Source: a virus. From it: a stretch of DNA of 28,616 nucleotides. The notes below the pieces were generated by a model. The model was given only the letters and a program-made list of their open reading frames with translations, had not been told where the DNA came from and did no database searches. The stretch covers positions 1 through 28,616 of the IMG/VR virus record IMGVR_UViG_3300027816_000321; one strand, given 5' to 3'. Shown here piece after piece: positions 1 through 6,492 of this stretch; the first letter of the stretch is position 1, and each line of letters begins with the position of its first letter. Both the position numbers and the translations under genes were made by a program.

Positions 1-1
1 A

Positions 2-133
2 CGCTTTGAAGCACCAGGCGGAAATGTAATGACAGTTGATTGGTACGGTTTTCGTAAACAACAACAAATCACGGTGCCTGCAAAGCAATTAGAAAATATA
101 AACAATCTGTCTTTATCTGTTGGATGCGTATGA
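2..133 (+). CDS. C-terminal end of a truncated phage protein, unknown function
   Basis: An open frame runs in from the left edge and ends at a TGA at 131-133, giving the last 43 residues of a protein whose start lies outside the window. The fragment is polar (it contains FRKQQQITVP) and has no motif I recognise. The TGA overlaps the ATG at 130 of the next gene as ATGA, the arrangement used at many junctions downstream, and this supports the frame being real. No function can be assigned from this much sequence. Confidence 0.6.
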   Translation, partial: RFEAPGGNVMTVDWYGFRKQQQITVPAKQLENINNLSLSVGCV

Positions 134-348
134 AATTAAGTTGTAAAATTAAATGGGTTGCTACAATCGTTACACTTGCTGGTGCAATTGCAACGGCTCT
201 GATGTATGACCCATTAAACATTTACTTGTTGAATCTTGGTGCATTTTTGTTTTTAATCTGGGGTTATATGATAAAAGACAAGGCGATGATTACAGTAAAT
301 GCTGGTCTTTTGTTTATTTACATACTTGGAATTTGGGTAAGAATATGA
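130..348 (+). CDS. Small three-helix membrane protein
   Basis: Encodes 72 residues. I chose the ATG at 130, which overlaps the upstream stop as ATGA, over an in-frame ATG at 124. Three hydrophobic segments, about residues 8-24, 29-46 and 53-70, are joined by very short loops, so this is an integral inner-membrane protein. Segments such as NIYLLNLG and MITVNAGLL recall the half-transporter (SemiSWEET-like) layout, but that is a visual impression only and no diagnostic motif is present. It is probably translationally coupled to both neighbours, since its own TGA overlaps the next ATG at 345. Function unknown. Confidence 0.6.
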   Translation: MKLSCKIKWVATIVTLAGAIATALMYDPLNIYLLNLGAFLFLIWGYMIKDKAMITVNAGLLFIYILGIWVRI

Positions 349-563
349 ATAGCGTATTTGCGTTAATGCTTGTAACTGCAACCGGTGTCGTAGAGGCACC
401 CAACACTTTTAATTCGTTAAGAGATTGTCAGGCTGTTGTTGATAAAATTACTTTTTCGGCCTATTGTGTAGAAAAGAAACCTGTCAACATTGAAAAAGAA
501 ATGAATACTTTTTTAGCTATGTTCAAACGGATGCAAAAGGAAATGGAAATTGAAAAGAGATAA
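345..563 (+). CDS. Small protein with hydrophobic N-terminus and two cysteines
   Basis: Encodes 72 residues from the ATG at 345, which overlaps the upstream TGA as ATGA. An in-frame TTG at 333 is a poorer choice. The N-terminal 12-15 residues (MNSVFALMLVTATG) could be a weak signal peptide or membrane anchor. Two cysteines, in RDCQAVV and AYCVEK, could form a disulfide if the protein is exported, and the C-terminal half is a charged helix. The pattern resembles the small cysteine-containing exported proteins common in T4-type phages. Its function is not known. Confidence 0.55.
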   Translation: MNSVFALMLVTATGVVEAPNTFNSLRDCQAVVDKITFSAYCVEKKPVNIEKEMNTFLAMFKRMQKEMEIEKR

Positions 564-747
564 ATTTCAGCAAATGATGGACCGTAATTTCATTGCATTG
601 TGGGAACAAACAATTGAATCGCAAAAAAGAGCAATAGAATACCACAAGAAAAATAAAAATGATTTTATGGTAGACCTTACGCAAGATTCTCTGCAAAGAA
701 TGATAAAGAAATATGAACAAGTCAAAGAAAAGTTTAAAGCCTCGTAA
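550..747 (+). CDS. Small charged helical protein, TTG start
   Basis: Encodes 65 residues. The best start is the TTG at 550, which has the Shine-Dalgarno-like AAGGA at 537-541 inside the upstream gene. An internal ATG at 574 would give a shorter protein. The sequence is charged and predicted helical, rich in Lys, Gln and Glu (for example KKNKNDFMVDLTQDSL). It overlaps the upstream gene by 14 nt and the next gene by 35 nt. No domain recognised. Confidence 0.5.
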   Translation: MKRDKFQQMMDRNFIALWEQTIESQKRAIEYHKKNKNDFMVDLTQDSLQRMIKKYEQVKEKFKAS

Positions 748-865
748 CTTCCTGATAAAGGATTTGTTTACTCCTAAATACAAGCTTCGTGTCGTAAAAA
801 GCAAGAAGAAGTATGATAGGCAGTTGGACAAATCCTCACTACGAAAGGAAGTTTATGCAGCCTGA
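713..865 (+). CDS. Short basic protein (SKKSLKPRN type)
   Basis: A 50-residue frame opens at the ATG at 713 and stops with TGA at 863-865. The N-terminus, MNKSKKSLKPRNFLIKDLF, resembles short basic proteins I associate with many phage genomes that begin with K/S-rich residues and a KPRN core. The body is strongly basic (KVVKSKKKYD-like), which suggests nucleic-acid or ribosome contact, but that is inference. The frame overlaps the gene before it by 35 nt and the gene after it by 11 nt. It fills a stretch that would otherwise look non-coding. Confidence 0.6.
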   Translation: MNKSKKSLKPRNFLIKDLFTPKYKLRVVKSKKKYDRQLDKSSLRKEVYAA

Positions 866-1262
866 AACCAAACCAAAACCATCAAATCAATATGACGGCA
901 TTTATTTTTTGCCGTATGAAGATGAAGAGCAAGAAGGTCTTTTAATATCATATTTTGATTTTAAGAATGAAATGGCCGGCGGCGAACCAATTGAAACAAC
1001 GCCGGTCGGGTCAAAATATCATATTGCCTTTTTTAAGGCTGATGAAGAAGGTAACCCAACATTTGATGAATCATTTGAGGCAATTCTTGGAGACCCTGGC
1101 AAGTATATTGAAAATCTATCCGGTGCCGGAGTTTATGGTTGTGTGGTAAAAAAGACAACAAAATCATCAAAATGGTTTGATAATTACCTCAAGCGTGCAT
1201 TAGAACATATTAAAATACACAATATGGTCGGTGTTTTAAAATCAATCGCAGAAACTAAATGA
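855..1262 (+). CDS. Conserved phage protein, unknown function
   Basis: Encodes 135 residues. The ATG at 855 is preceded by a good AAGGAAG ribosome-binding site at 844-850. An upstream in-frame ATG at 813 would overlap the preceding basic gene heavily and has no such site. The N-terminus is proline- and glutamine-rich (MQPETKPKPSNQYDG), followed by an acidic alpha/beta-looking domain with no cysteine cluster or catalytic signature that I recognise. It follows the basic gene and precedes the YubB-like gene by 16 nt. Function unknown. Confidence 0.65.
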   Translation: MQPETKPKPSNQYDGIYFLPYEDEEQEGLLISYFDFKNEMAGGEPIETTPVGSKYHIAFFKADEEGNPTFDESFEAILGDPGKYIENLSGAGVYGCVVKKTTKSSKWFDNYLKRALEHIKIHNMVGVLKSIAETK

Positions 1263-1278
1263 AGAAAGTGAGTATATT

Positions 1279-1959
1279 ATGCCTAATTGGTGCAACAACA
1301 CATTTGAATTAGTAGCTCCAAAAGAAAAGGTTCGTGAGTTTGAATCTTTCCTAAACGAAAAAAATGGTAAAGATTGGTTTGATTTCTTTTTACCATGCCC
1401 ACAAGAACTAAAAGATGTTGGTGATGTTTCTTTTCATCACACAAACGAAGAGCTTGTAAAGAAATACGGTCATAGTGATTGGTATTCCTGGTCTGTTTCT
1501 AATTGGGGTTGCAAATGGAACTGTGATGCTCAAGATTGGAATGTGGAAGATTATGATGAAGAGAACCTTAGCATACGATTTTGGTTTGATTCGCCTTGGG
1601 GACCACCAACAGAATTGTATTCATTTATTAGTCAACAAGAAGATTTAAATGTTTTTGCAAATTTCCATGAAGAAGGAATGGCCTTTGTAGGTAAATTTGA
1701 GTATGGTGACATTGAACAATATGAATATAGTGATTTAGATTCTTTAGATGGCATTCCTGATGACATTATTGAAGAATGGAATCTGCGTGAAATGCTTGAA
1801 GAGCGAGCTGAATGGGAAGAAGATGAAGAAAGCGAAGAGGAAAATGACATTGATGAAGTTCCAAACGCTAGCAAAGAAGATTTAGAAGAAGCTCTTGAAG
1901 AATTAAAGAAAGATTTTGATAAATTGATGAAAGAAGAAAAGAATGGCAAGTCAAGTTGA
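1279..1959 (+). CDS. YubB/Api92 ferredoxin-like (DUF1281-type) protein
   Basis: Encodes 226 residues. The opening MPNWCNNTFEL, the PCPQEL segment, the NWGCKWNC stretch and the later FDSPWGPPTEL together follow the pattern of the DUF1281/YubB ferredoxin-like family, known from plasmids and phages (Api92-like). The family has no established biochemical role. Residues from about 185 onward are very acidic (long runs of Glu and Asp) and look disordered or coiled-coil, an extension beyond the usual domain. The ribosome-binding site is GAAAGTGAG upstream. The 3' end overlaps the next gene by 17 nt. Confidence 0.75.
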   Translation: MPNWCNNTFELVAPKEKVREFESFLNEKNGKDWFDFFLPCPQELKDVGDVSFHHTNEELVKKYGHSDWYSWSVSNWGCKWNCDAQDWNVEDYDEENLSIRFWFDSPWGPPTELYSFISQQEDLNVFANFHEEGMAFVGKFEYGDIEQYEYSDLDSLDGIPDDIIEEWNLREMLEERAEWEEDEESEEENDIDEVPNASKEDLEEALEELKKDFDKLMKEEKNGKSS

Positions 1960-2221
1960 TACAAAAGAAGGTCGTGAATGGACACAATCGTTGCTGAAAT
2001 CGCAAGAAGTGACAATTTCGTTCACAAAAAAAGACGGAACAGAGAGAAAAATGCTCTGCACTCTCGCTGAAAGTAAAATTCCTAGCGAAAAAATGCCAAA
2101 AAACAGCGGAAAATCAAAATCCGATGATGCACTCGCTGTTTTTGACATTGAAAAAAATGATTGGCGCAGTTTCCGCTGGGATTCCGTGACAAAAATTGAG
2201 TTTACTCTTGGAGAAAAATGA
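1943..2221 (+). CDS. DUF2693-like SH3-fold phage protein
   Basis: Encodes 92 residues. The core, ISFTKKDGTERKMLCTL, followed by a lysine/serine segment with SDDALAVFDIE and then WRSFRWDSVTKIEF, fits the DUF2693 pattern that recurs in T4-type phages and is thought to be an SH3-like beta barrel. No activity is known. It overlaps the upstream gene by 17 nt and shares an ATGA with the downstream gene, so the three are probably translated together. Confidence 0.7.
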   Translation: MASQVDTKEGREWTQSLLKSQEVTISFTKKDGTERKMLCTLAESKIPSEKMPKNSGKSKSDDALAVFDIEKNDWRSFRWDSVTKIEFTLGEK

Positions 2222-2526
2222 AAATGAGTGAAAAAAAGCGTTTTGTTGTTGAAACCGTGAGTAGTTTTTACGAAATTCACATTGTTGAAGCAGAAAATGA
2301 AGAAGAAGCAAAATTTATTGCTCAAAATTCTGATTATAACGCTTCAAAATGGTTAGGACAACAAGTAGCAAACATCAGCGAGTTTGCTGAAAGTGATATG
2401 CCACGACTAAAAAAAGTGGATTCATACTTTTTTGATGGTTATGCGACCATTGAAGAAGATTATTTGCTTTATCGCAAAATGAATGGTGAATTAAACGGCA
2501 ATATGCCGCAAGAAAAGATTAGATAA
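2218..2526 (+). CDS. Conserved small acidic phage protein
   Basis: Encodes 102 residues. It starts at the ATG at 2218, overlapping the previous stop (ATGA). A second in-frame ATG follows two codons later. The sequence opens as a beta-strand pair (KRFVVETVSSFYEIHIVEA), then an acidic helix typical of small alpha/beta phage proteins in which NEEEAKFIAQ follows an edge strand. No motif assigns a role. The stop lies two bases before the first tRNA gene, so the tRNAs may be cut from the same transcript. Confidence 0.65.
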   Translation: MKMSEKKRFVVETVSSFYEIHIVEAENEEEAKFIAQNSDYNASKWLGQQVANISEFAESDMPRLKKVDSYFFDGYATIEEDYLLYRKMNGELNGNMPQEKIR

Positions 2527-2528
2527 AC

Positions 2529-2602
2529 GCTCCGTTAGTTAAGTGGAATAACAGCTCACTTGTAATGAGCAGTCCGGTGTCCGATTCACCGCCGGAGCAC
2601 CA
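2529..2602 (+). tRNA. tRNA-Thr (anticodon TGT)
   Basis: Cloverleaf read by eye: acceptor GCTCCG pairs with CGGAGC (the seventh pair, T-C, is a mismatch), D stem GTTA/TAAC, anticodon stem GCTCA/TGAGC around the loop CTTGTAA, and T stem CGGTG/CACCG. CCA is encoded. Anticodon TGT reads ACA. The T loop is TCCGATT, so position 55 is C rather than the near-invariant T. Confidence 0.9.
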
Positions 2603-2606
2603 ATTT

Positions 2607-2684
2607 CGGAGCGTAGGTCAGCCTGGTTAGACCGCCTGCTTTGGGAGCAGGAAGTCGTGAGTTCAAATCCCACCGCTCCGACCA
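2607..2684 (+). tRNA. tRNA-Pro (anticodon TGG)
   Basis: Acceptor CGGAGCG pairs fully with CGCTCCG, D stem GGTC/GACC, and anticodon stem CCTGC/GCAGG around TTTGGGA, giving anticodon TGG for CCN codons. T stem GTGAG/CCCAC has one A-C mismatch, with the loop TTCAAAT. CCA is encoded. It lies 4 nt after tRNA-Thr, so the two are surely co-transcribed. Confidence 0.93.
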
Positions 2685-2703
2685 AAACCCGCCGTGTGAA
2701 GGC

Positions 2704-2729
2704 CAGAGGCAATGCCAATAAGACCTCTG
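2704..2729 (+). other. Stem-loop between tRNA-Pro and the next gene
   Basis: CAGAGG at 2704-2709 pairs with CCTCTG at 2724-2729 across a 14-nt loop that itself holds a small GGC/GCC pairing. No T-run follows, so it is more likely an RNA-processing or stability hairpin after the tRNA pair than a terminator. The gene at 2749 begins 19 nt later with the ribosome-binding site AAGAGGA. Confidence 0.4.
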
Positions 2730-2748
2730 ATCCTAAGAGGAAATCAAA

Positions 2749-2940
2749 ATGTCAGGAAAAGGTAGTAAACCAAGGCCATTAAGTGTTGACCAAAAAACAT
2801 TTGATGACAATTGGGACAAAATATTCAAAAAATCAGAAAATTGGGATCATTATAGTGATTTGCCAAGTCCCAACTCATATCAAGACATACTTTCTACGGA
2901 AGATTGCGTTTTAGACGCTTTGGATAAAATCCGACCGTAG
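2749..2940 (+). CDS. Small conserved phage protein (MSGKGSKPRP type)
   Basis: Encodes 63 residues from an ATG preceded by AAGAGGA. The start, MSGKGSKPRPLSV, followed by FDDNWDKIF is a recurrent signature of very small phage proteins that open with GKGSKPR. They have no known function. It sits between two tRNA pairs. Its stop codon TAG (2938-2940) is formed by bases 8-10 of tRNA-Arg, so the coding frame and the tRNA gene share 10 nt. Confidence 0.75.
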   Translation: MSGKGSKPRPLSVDQKTFDDNWDKIFKKSENWDHYSDLPSPNSYQDILSTEDCVLDALDKIRP

Positions 2941-3006
2941 CTCAGTAGATAGAGCATCTGCCTTCTAAGCAGAATGTCGCAGGTGCAAATCCTGTCGGTC
3001 GGTCCA
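2931..3006 (+). tRNA. tRNA-Arg (anticodon TCT)
   Basis: Acceptor CCGACCG pairs fully with CGGTCGG, D stem GCTC/GAGC, anticodon stem TCTGC/GCAGA around CTTCTAA (anticodon TCT, reading AGA), and T stem GCAGG/CCTGT. CCA is encoded. The T loop TGCAAAT has G at position 55. The 5' end overlaps the stop of the preceding coding sequence. Confidence 0.93.
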
Positions 3007-3011
3007 AATAC

Positions 3012-3087
3012 GGGCCGGTAGCTTAAACAGTAAAGCAAGCGACTCATAATCGCTGGAGTGTGGGTGCAAGTCCTACCCGGCCTACCA
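3012..3087 (+). tRNA. tRNA-Met (anticodon CAT)
   Basis: Acceptor GGGCCGG pairs with CCGGCCT (G1-T72 wobble), D stem GCTT/AAGC, anticodon stem AGCGA/TCGCT around CTCATAA, and T stem GTGGG/CCTAC. CCA is encoded. It lacks the C1-A72 mismatch and the three G-C anticodon-stem pairs of an initiator, so it is elongator Met or a lysidine-modified Ile tRNA. The T loop TGCAAGT has G55, and A occupies D-loop position 18. Confidence 0.88.
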
Positions 3088-3093
3088 CTTTTA

Positions 3094-3100
3094 CTAAATA
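3094..3100 (+). promoter_or_regulatory. CTAAATA box, candidate late promoter
   Basis: CTAAATA lies just after the tRNA block and about 66 nt before the ATG of the envelope module. It resembles the TATAAATA late-promoter element of T4-type phages, and this genome carries a gp33-like coactivator. A seven-base AT-rich match can occur by chance. Confidence 0.35.
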
Positions 3101-3165
3101 GAAACCTAGTAGTGATTTTTGTCTGGCTTGTGGTTTTTAGTATGCAAATTACAAGAAAGGCAATT

Positions 3166-3750
3166 ATGAAGCGCATTTTGGTCTCAATCGCTATGATTGT
3201 GGCTGCCTCGTCTGTTACCGCTCAAACCGTAATAGACACAACTACAAGATCCAACTCTACATCCACCACAAAAGTTGAGAGCCCACCACCTACGGCTGTG
3301 GCTCCAGCTATCACAACAATCAACAATGATGTTTGCGCTGTTGCAGCTTCTGGTGCAGTTCAAACACAAATTTTCGGTGTCTCCATGGGCGGTACAATGC
3401 GAGACATGAATTGTGAAAGAATCAAATTAGCAAAAAATCTATTTGATATGGGAATGAAAGTTGCCGCAGTAGCAACTCTATGCCAAGATGAAAGAATTTT
3501 TACCGCCATGATTGCAGCTGGCACACCATGCCCAATTGAAGGCAAAATTGGCCAAGATGCAAAAGATGAATGGGATAAAAGAGGTGTTTTAGCAAGAAAT
3601 GATAAAGCTGACAAAGTTAGTGTAGGTTTTTATGCTAATCAACCAACACCAAAAGAAAAACCAAAAGCTGAAACCAAAAAAGATAATTTCGTATGTGAGC
3701 AATATGCAGGCAGTGATGAAACGGTTAAAGAGAGAATGGGCTGCAAGTGA
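3166..3750 (+). CDS. Exported cysteine-containing phage protein
   Basis: Encodes 194 residues from the ATG at 3166, which follows AAGAAAGG. Upstream in-frame codons run through the tRNA and are not used. Residues 1-20 form a clear signal peptide (MKRILVSIAMIVAASSVTAQ) with probable cleavage after Ala-19, followed by a Thr/Ser-rich linker. The mature domain carries paired cysteines (NCERIKLAKNLFDMGMKVAA, then LCQDERI and TPCPIEG), consistent with a periplasmic disulfide-bonded domain. A second Lys/Pro-rich linker precedes a short C-terminal CEQYAGSDETVK segment ending MGCK. It is the first gene of the envelope module and overlaps the next gene by 4 nt (GTGA). Function unknown. Confidence 0.75.
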   Translation: MKRILVSIAMIVAASSVTAQTVIDTTTRSNSTSTTKVESPPPTAVAPAITTINNDVCAVAASGAVQTQIFGVSMGGTMRDMNCERIKLAKNLFDMGMKVAAVATLCQDERIFTAMIAAGTPCPIEGKIGQDAKDEWDKRGVLARNDKADKVSVGFYANQPTPKEKPKAETKKDNFVCEQYAGSDETVKERMGCK

Positions 3751-5249
3751 AAAAACTTCTTTGGTCATTATTGATTGTTTACGGTTCAGCGTTTGCACAA
3801 GAACCACAAACAACATCTAATTTGATTTATTCAACAACTAATCCTGCACCACCAGGAGCATCTTATTCGTGGTCAGGTTTTGTTGTGAATAATACAACTG
3901 GAGGTGGGTTTTCTGGAGGTAATGTTCCTGCATATAATCCTGACAACGGAACTTTTTATTTTGGTTATGGGCAATCAACTATTGCTTACAGTATTGCAAT
4001 AAACTCTGCATTATCAGGTAGCGGTATTCAAATAGGCGGAATGAACTATGGTTTTGAATATTTAAACCAAGATTTTAACAGAGGAACATTGTCAACAACA
4101 ATCAATCTTTTAAGTAATACTGGTGCAACATTACAATCATACACACACAATCTTCCACAAACCACTCAAGGTTGGACCAATTTTTCTCAAACACAAACAT
4201 TTGCAAATCAATATTCATTATCAAATCTTGGAAATGCCACACTTACAGTAACGGGCCAAGATGATAGATTTTGGGCAGGTTATTATGGACCAGCATTTAG
4301 AAATCAATATCTGACATTTACTTACACAGCGGATATTTGTGCATCAAATCCATTATCTTCGCCTGATTGCCCTGGTTACGCTGCAGCTTATCAAACGCAA
4401 CAATGTTCAATTAATCCTTTGTTTTCACCAAGTTGTCCTGGCTACACATCTGCACAATGTAACATTAATCCATTATATTCACAAGTTTGTCCGGGATATG
4501 CAGCAGCTTATCTAACACAACAATGCAATTTAGATGGATTGTATAGCACATCATGCCCAAATTATGCTGAAGCTTATGCTAAAAAGTATCTTTTGAATGT
4601 TGATACTTCAGGCACAAGTTCATCTACGCAAACTACAAATACGCCATCAACAACAGAACCAACAACAACGGTTTCCAATGATGGCAAAGTAAAAACAGAA
4701 GTTTCAAAAACTGGCGATAGTAATGTTGATAGTGTGATTGAATCAAAAGCTACATCAGCTTCTCCTAGTGATGCTACTGCTACTGTTAAATTAACACCGT
4801 CACCATCAGGAGGTCAAAGTGCTGGTACTCAAACAAACACCAAAACGGAAACAAAAACCGAAACAACGGCCGCACCATCCAGTAATCAACAGCAAACAAC
4901 CAGAACCGCAAGAACAGAAAGAACTGAACAAAAATCTGGAACTAATGAAAGTAAATCTAATTCAGAAATGAAACAAGCTGCTCAACAAAAAGCCAAAGAA
5001 GAAATGAAAAAGGCTGAAGGCGCAACATCATTTGAAGGGCAAATTGCAACACAAGCTGCGGTTGTAAATGCAATTGCTTTTGTGCCTGGTTTTGATGCAT
5101 ATCAAACCGCAAAAATTATTGATGTTAATGCTTTACAATTACAAAGACAGTATGGTAAAGATGTGGTTGACAATAGACGATTAGGTCGTGGTTTGTTTGG
5201 TCCTTCGGATACAAGGCACCAAGAAATGGTCAATCAACAATACAGATAG
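3747..5249 (+). CDS. Large exported protein with CPGY repeats
   Basis: Encodes 500 residues from a GTG start overlapping the upstream TGA. Residues 1-17 are a signal peptide (LLIVYGSAFAQ). Residues about 18-195 look like a beta-sandwich, rich in Gly, Asn, Thr and aromatics. Residues about 198-273 hold four repeats of the form C-x2-(N/D)-(P/G)-L-x-S-x2-C-P-(G/N)-Y, each able to form one disulfide. Then comes a long Ser/Thr/Gln/Lys-rich low-complexity region (about 285-415), and finally a helical end. This is the layout of a surface-exposed or periplasm-spanning protein. A lectin-like or receptor-like role is possible but unproven. Confidence 0.75.
   Translation: MKKLLWSLLIVYGSAFAQEPQTTSNLIYSTTNPAPPGASYSWSGFVVNNTTGGGFSGGNVPAYNPDNGTFYFGYGQSTIAYSIAINSALSGSGIQIGGMNYGFEYLNQDFNRGTLSTTINLLSNTGATLQSYTHNLPQTTQGWTNFSQTQTFANQYSLSNLGNATLTVTGQDDRFWAGYYGPAFRNQYLTFTYTADICASNPLSSPDCPGYAAAYQTQQCSINPLFSPSCPGYTSAQCNINPLYSQVCPGYAAAYLTQQCNLDGLYSTSCPNYAEAYAKKYLLNVDTSGTSSSTQTTNTPSTTEPTTTVSNDGKVKTEVSKTGDSNVDSVIESKATSASPSDATATVKLTPSPSGGQSAGTQTNTKTETKTETTAAPSSNQQQTTRTARTERTEQKSGTNESKSNSEMKQAAQQKAKEEMKKAEGATSFEGQIATQAAVVNAIAFVPGFDAYQTAKIIDVNALQLQRQYGKDVVDNRRLGRGLFGPSDTRHQEMVNQQYR
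4338..4565 (+). repeat. Four tandem Cys-Cys-Pro-Gly-Tyr protein repeats
   Basis: Within the exported protein, four imperfect repeats read as CASNPLSSPDCPGY, CSINPLFSPSCPGY, CNINPLYSQVCPGY and CNLDGLYSTSCPNY. The first and second, and the third and fourth, are separated by AAAY(Q/L)TQQ-type spacers. The repeat unit has 14 residues plus a spacer that is absent or shortened between copies two and three. Confidence 0.75.
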
Positions 5250-5257
5250 GGAATAAA

Positions 5258-5767
5258 ATGCCGGAAGAAATCAAAGATGTAAATAAAAAAATTGATGAGG
5301 CTGAAGCTGCAGTAAAAAAATACGCAAGTAAAGATACTGTAATTAGTATTGGCGGTTATGAATTTACACCAGCAAAATTAATGGTGGCATTTACAATTGT
5401 TTCATCCATACTTGGTGGTTTGTATGGTGCTTTTGAAGTATACAAATCATACCAAGATATGAAAAAGAAAATTGAAACTTATGTTGCTCCTGATTTAGGA
5501 GAGTTTGACAAACGATTAGCAATTATAGAACAGAATCAAAAAGAAACATCCAATGCTCTAAAAGATTCTGCCACTAAAACCGCTGATTATACAAGAGATA
5601 TAAAGAATGACCTCAAAAACGACATACGCCGTATAGAGAAAGTGGTTGAGCAGGTTGAGCGTGATAGTAAACAGTTGTCCCGTGAAACGGACCAAGACCT
5701 TCGTAATCTTCGTAAGGAAGTAGATAATAAGATCCAAAAAGCGATGGATAATCCATTAGCAAAATAA
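5258..5767 (+). CDS. Single-pass membrane protein with long coiled coil
   Basis: Encodes 169 residues. An N-terminal amphipathic segment is followed by one hydrophobic helix (about residues 41-60, LMVAFTIVSSILGGLYGAF) and then roughly 95 residues of charged heptad-like sequence (DLKNDIRRIEKVVEQVERD), a probable coiled coil. It may project from the membrane into the cytoplasm or periplasm and pair with a partner in the same module. Spacing to the previous gene is 8 nt, with GGGAATAAA before the ATG. Function unknown. Confidence 0.7.
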   Translation: MPEEIKDVNKKIDEAEAAVKKYASKDTVISIGGYEFTPAKLMVAFTIVSSILGGLYGAFEVYKSYQDMKKKIETYVAPDLGEFDKRLAIIEQNQKETSNALKDSATKTADYTRDIKNDLKNDIRRIEKVVEQVERDSKQLSRETDQDLRNLRKEVDNKIQKAMDNPLAK

Positions 5768-5779
5768 TAAGGGGCAGTT

Positions 5780-6019
5780 ATGAAGAAAACATGGTTTGTA
5801 TGGTTGATGCCTTTAATGCTCGTTCTAACAGGTTGTGGTGAGAGATATCGTTACCCATGCCAAGATCCTGAAAATTGGAATGAAAAGTATTGTCAGAAGC
5901 CATATTGTAGTGCCAACGGAACTTGTCCAGAGGATTTAACACACTACGAGAAAAACAATTCAAGCGGTACGAAAAGTGGGCCACAGCCTATCATAAATAA
6001 TAAAGGAGCTTGTAAATGA
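5780..6019 (+). CDS. Small lipoprotein
   Basis: Encodes 79 residues. The N-terminus, MKKTWFVWLMPLMLVLTGCG, is a classical lipoprotein signal with lipobox LTGC, so Cys-19 should be lipidated. The mature part is short and Cys-rich (CQDPENW, YCQKPYC, GTCPEDL), ending in a Ser/Gly-rich tail. The ribosome-binding site AAGGGG stands before the ATG. Its TGA overlaps the next ATG. Spanin outer subunits are also small lipoproteins, but this one lies away from the hydrolases and has more cysteines than is usual for a spanin. Confidence 0.8.
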   Translation: MKKTWFVWLMPLMLVLTGCGERYRYPCQDPENWNEKYCQKPYCSANGTCPEDLTHYEKNNSSGTKSGPQPIINNKGACK

Positions 6020-6492
6020 TAGATAGTTTGTTTAGAGGTGAAAAATATACAGTAGACGAATTAAATGCTCGTCTAAAATTTTTCATTGGTATTATATTGG
6101 GTCTGACACTCTTTGGCATTGTGTTTGTGGTTTTGTATTCTTTGATATTTGTCACACAACCAATGAATGGTATGAGTCCCGTTGACAATAAGTTTTTTGA
6201 ACTTATTATTCCAATCGCAACATTTCTAACTGGCACATTGTCTGGTATTATGTTGGCTGGTGATGATAAAGATTTAAGAGCAAAGGCAATTGACGCAGCT
6301 TCTAAATCTGCACCACCGCCATCGTCAACACCTCCAATGGCACCAAAACCATTTACACCCAGCGCACCTTCGTTTGGTGCTCCAACACCATTTGGTTCTG
6401 GACCACCGGCAAATTCATTTTCGGCGGCACCGGTTTCAACAGGATTTGGTGGCAAGTTAGCCCCGCCACCAGCATATGAGCCGGAGTTATAA
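6016..6492 (+). CDS. Two-helix membrane protein with proline-rich tail
   Basis: Encodes 158 residues, starting in an ATGA overlap with the lipoprotein gene. Hydrophobic helices at about residues 22-48 (FFIGIILGLTLFGIVFVVL) and 64-82 (IIPIATFLTGTLSGIML) make it an integral membrane protein. From about residue 100 the sequence is dominated by Pro, Ala, Ser and Phe (repeated P-x-x-F-x-x), a disordered cytoplasmic or periplasmic tail. It is the main membrane anchor of the module. A holin-like role cannot be excluded, but the long tail argues against it. Confidence 0.7.
   Translation: MIDSLFRGEKYTVDELNARLKFFIGIILGLTLFGIVFVVLYSLIFVTQPMNGMSPVDNKFFELIIPIATFLTGTLSGIMLAGDDKDLRAKAIDAASKSAPPPSSTPPMAPKPFTPSAPSFGAPTPFGSGPPANSFSAAPVSTGFGGKLAPPPAYEPEL

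Noticed and set aside
813-854. Longer start for the gene at 855
   Set aside because: The ATG at 813 lies within the basic gene and lacks the AAGGAAG site that precedes the ATG at 855.
1632-2325. Minus-strand frames of more than 100 codons
   Set aside because: Ser/Phe-rich shadows of the acidic plus-strand genes, with no starts or spacing of their own.
3058-3165. Longer start for the first envelope gene
   Set aside because: The extension would translate the end of tRNA-Met, and the signal peptide begins only at 3166.
5780-6019. Outer spanin identity for the lipoprotein
   Set aside because: It is not near an inner spanin or endolysin gene and is richer in cysteine than known spanins.
5991-6455. 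Minus-strand Gly/Pro/Asn-rich frame
   Set aside because: It is the mirror of the proline-rich tail of the membrane gene at 6016.
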